From SAR324 cluster bacterium (lineage in GTDB: Bacteria; SAR324; NAC60-12): a stretch of DNA of 6,756 nucleotides. The stretch spans positions 1 to 6,756 of the forward strand of contig JAPKDT010000113.1 in NCBI GenBank assembly GCA_028822475.1, read 5' to 3'. The translations under genes and the position numbers were made by a program. How positions within the stretch are numbered: position 1 is the stretch's first letter; every line of letters begins with the position of its first letter. The notes below the pieces were generated by a model. The model worked only from the letters and a program-made list of their open reading frames with translations. It did no database searches and was not told the DNA's origin. Of this stretch, positions 5,863-6,756 are shown piece after piece.

Positions 5863-6756
5863 TTAAGTTAATTTCCCGTGAATCGCGATTGCCGCCTGTT
5901 TACCGTCTTCAACAGCCTGAACTGTCAAATCCTCTCCGGAACGTATACAATCACCTCCGGCCCAGACACCGGCAAGAGAGGTTTCATATTCCGCATTAAC
6001 CGAAATTTTTTTGCCCACAGTTTCCGGCATTTCAGACACCGAATCCAGAGAGTTGACCAATGTTTGGCCGATGGCTTTAAAAACAACATCAGCTTCCATG
6101 TTTCGTAATTCCCCGGTTGCCCTGAGTTTTCCTTGCGGATTCAATGCGGTACATTCAAACTCAATCCCGCTCACATGTCCATTTTCGGATTGTAAACTTT
6201 TAGGAGCAAGCCAGTGTTTCACACGGACGCCATTGGTTTGCGCGAACTCCTGTTCTTTCCAGGTTGCACTCATTTGATCCGGACCGCGCCGGTAAGCCAA
6301 CGTTACATCTTCAGCACCAAGTTTTTTGGACTGCACCGCAATGTCAATCGCGGTACTTCCGCCACCGATCACTATTACACGCCGCCCGACAGATAAATCT
6401 GAAAGATTTACGGATTGCCGCAACTCTGAAATAGTGTTGACTGCATCGTAAACACCCGCTATTTCTTCACTTTCCAAACCCAGTGAATTGACATCTCCTA
6501 AACCAACACTCAAAAATACTGCGTCAAATTCTTGACGGAGATCTTCCAGTTTCATATCCTGCCCCAATCGCTGATTCGTTCGGATTTCTATCCCGCCTAT
6601 CTTTAAAATAAAATCAACTTCACGCTGCGCAAAATTATTAACAGTTTTATACGCCGCTATTCCGTATTCATTCAGACCACTCAATTTTTCACGAGCTTCA
6701 AAAACTACTGCCTGATGGCCCAATACTGCAAGACGGTGTGCACACGAAAGTCCTGC
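5863..6756 (-). CDS. preT: NAD(P)-dependent dihydropyrimidine dehydrogenase, flavoprotein subunit PreT, C-terminal part
   Basis: Partial gene: the reading frame is open to the right edge, giving 297 visible residues, so the TTG at 6723 is an internal Leu codon and not the start. The fragment opens with A-G-L-S-C-A-H-R-L, the end of the usual G-A-G-P-A-G FAD-binding motif, then an acidic strand end at E20. The second, NAD(P)H-binding, Rossmann motif is I-G-G-G-S-T-A-I-D at 130-138 of the fragment, followed by Y-R-R, and the C-terminal FAD motif G-V-W-A-G-G-D is at 263-269. PreT takes electrons from NAD(P)H through FAD to PreA; the family resembles the glutamate synthase small subunit. The N-terminal iron-sulfur helical domain, probably the missing 120-150 residues, lies outside the window. 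The preA gene downstream confirms the assignment over GltD-like alternatives. Confidence 0.93.
   Translation of the reverse strand, partial: AGLSCAHRLAVLGHQAVVFEAREKLSGLNEYGIAAYKTVNNFAQREVDFILKIGGIEIRTNQRLGQDMKLEDLRQEFDAVFLSVGLGDVNSLGLESEEIAGVYDAVNTISELRQSVNLSDLSVGRRVIVIGGGSTAIDIAVQSKKLGAEDVTLAYRRGPDQMSATWKEQEFAQTNGVRVKHWLAPKSLQSENGHVSGIEFECTALNPQGKLRATGELRNMEADVVFKAIGQTLVNSLDSVSEMPETVGKKISVNAEYETSLAGVWAGGDCIRSGEDLTVQAVEDGKQAAIAIHGKLT

Noticed and set aside
6053..6069. TTGACCA followed by TTTGGCC, resembling a RutR-type pyrimidine operator
   Set aside because: Only the left half matches the TTGACCA-n2-TGGTCAA consensus, and the site lies inside the preT coding region. A second lone TTGACCA at 3900-3906, inside hydA, also has no right half.
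6721..6723. TTG as the start codon of preT
   Set aside because: The frame continues upstream to the window edge and encodes A-G-L-S-C-A-H-R-L, the end of the FAD-binding motif, so the true start lies outside the window.

Overview
Every gene I can support lies on the minus strand, so the biological order runs from right to left: preT (5' end cut off by the right edge), preA, hydA, an ABC-transporter ATPase, two ABC permeases, and the first 38 codons of a secreted substrate-binding protein (cut off by the left edge). Together they read as a reductive pyrimidine-degradation locus fused to its own NitT/TauT-class importer. The organism is most likely a Gram-negative bacterium of proteobacterial type. 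The substrate-binding protein has a signal peptide for export to the periplasm, the protein sequences resemble proteobacterial PreT/PreA/HydA, and base composition is moderate and slightly AT-rich. I cannot name a genus.

Region by region. 5863-6756 holds the FAD/NAD-binding part of the dihydropyrimidine dehydrogenase subunit PreT. 5715-5862 is the largest non-coding stretch (148 bases); it holds an inverted-repeat structure, a perfect 10-bp palindrome and an AT-rich stretch just before preA. 4440-5714 is PreA, with the FMN catalytic barrel and two [4Fe-4S] clusters. 2957-4402 is dihydropyrimidinase, with a complete two-metal centre. 167-2957 is the importer core (ATPase and two unlike permeases), with genes overlapping by 1 to 4 bases. 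1-114 is the start of the periplasmic binding protein. No stretch above 300 bases lacks a gene.

How they work together (inference from family knowledge and context): the binding protein captures a pyrimidine-like compound, the heterodimeric permease and ATPase import it, PreT/PreA reduces uracil or thymine to the 5,6-dihydro form with NAD(P)H, and the dihydropyrimidinase opens the ring to the N-carbamoyl-beta-amino acid. The third enzyme of the pathway, beta-ureidopropionase, is not in the window. This looks like a variant of a known type of catabolic operon, not a new system. The points most worth checking are the dyad structure between preT and preA, the extra N-terminal membrane domain of the second permease, and the substrate of the importer.
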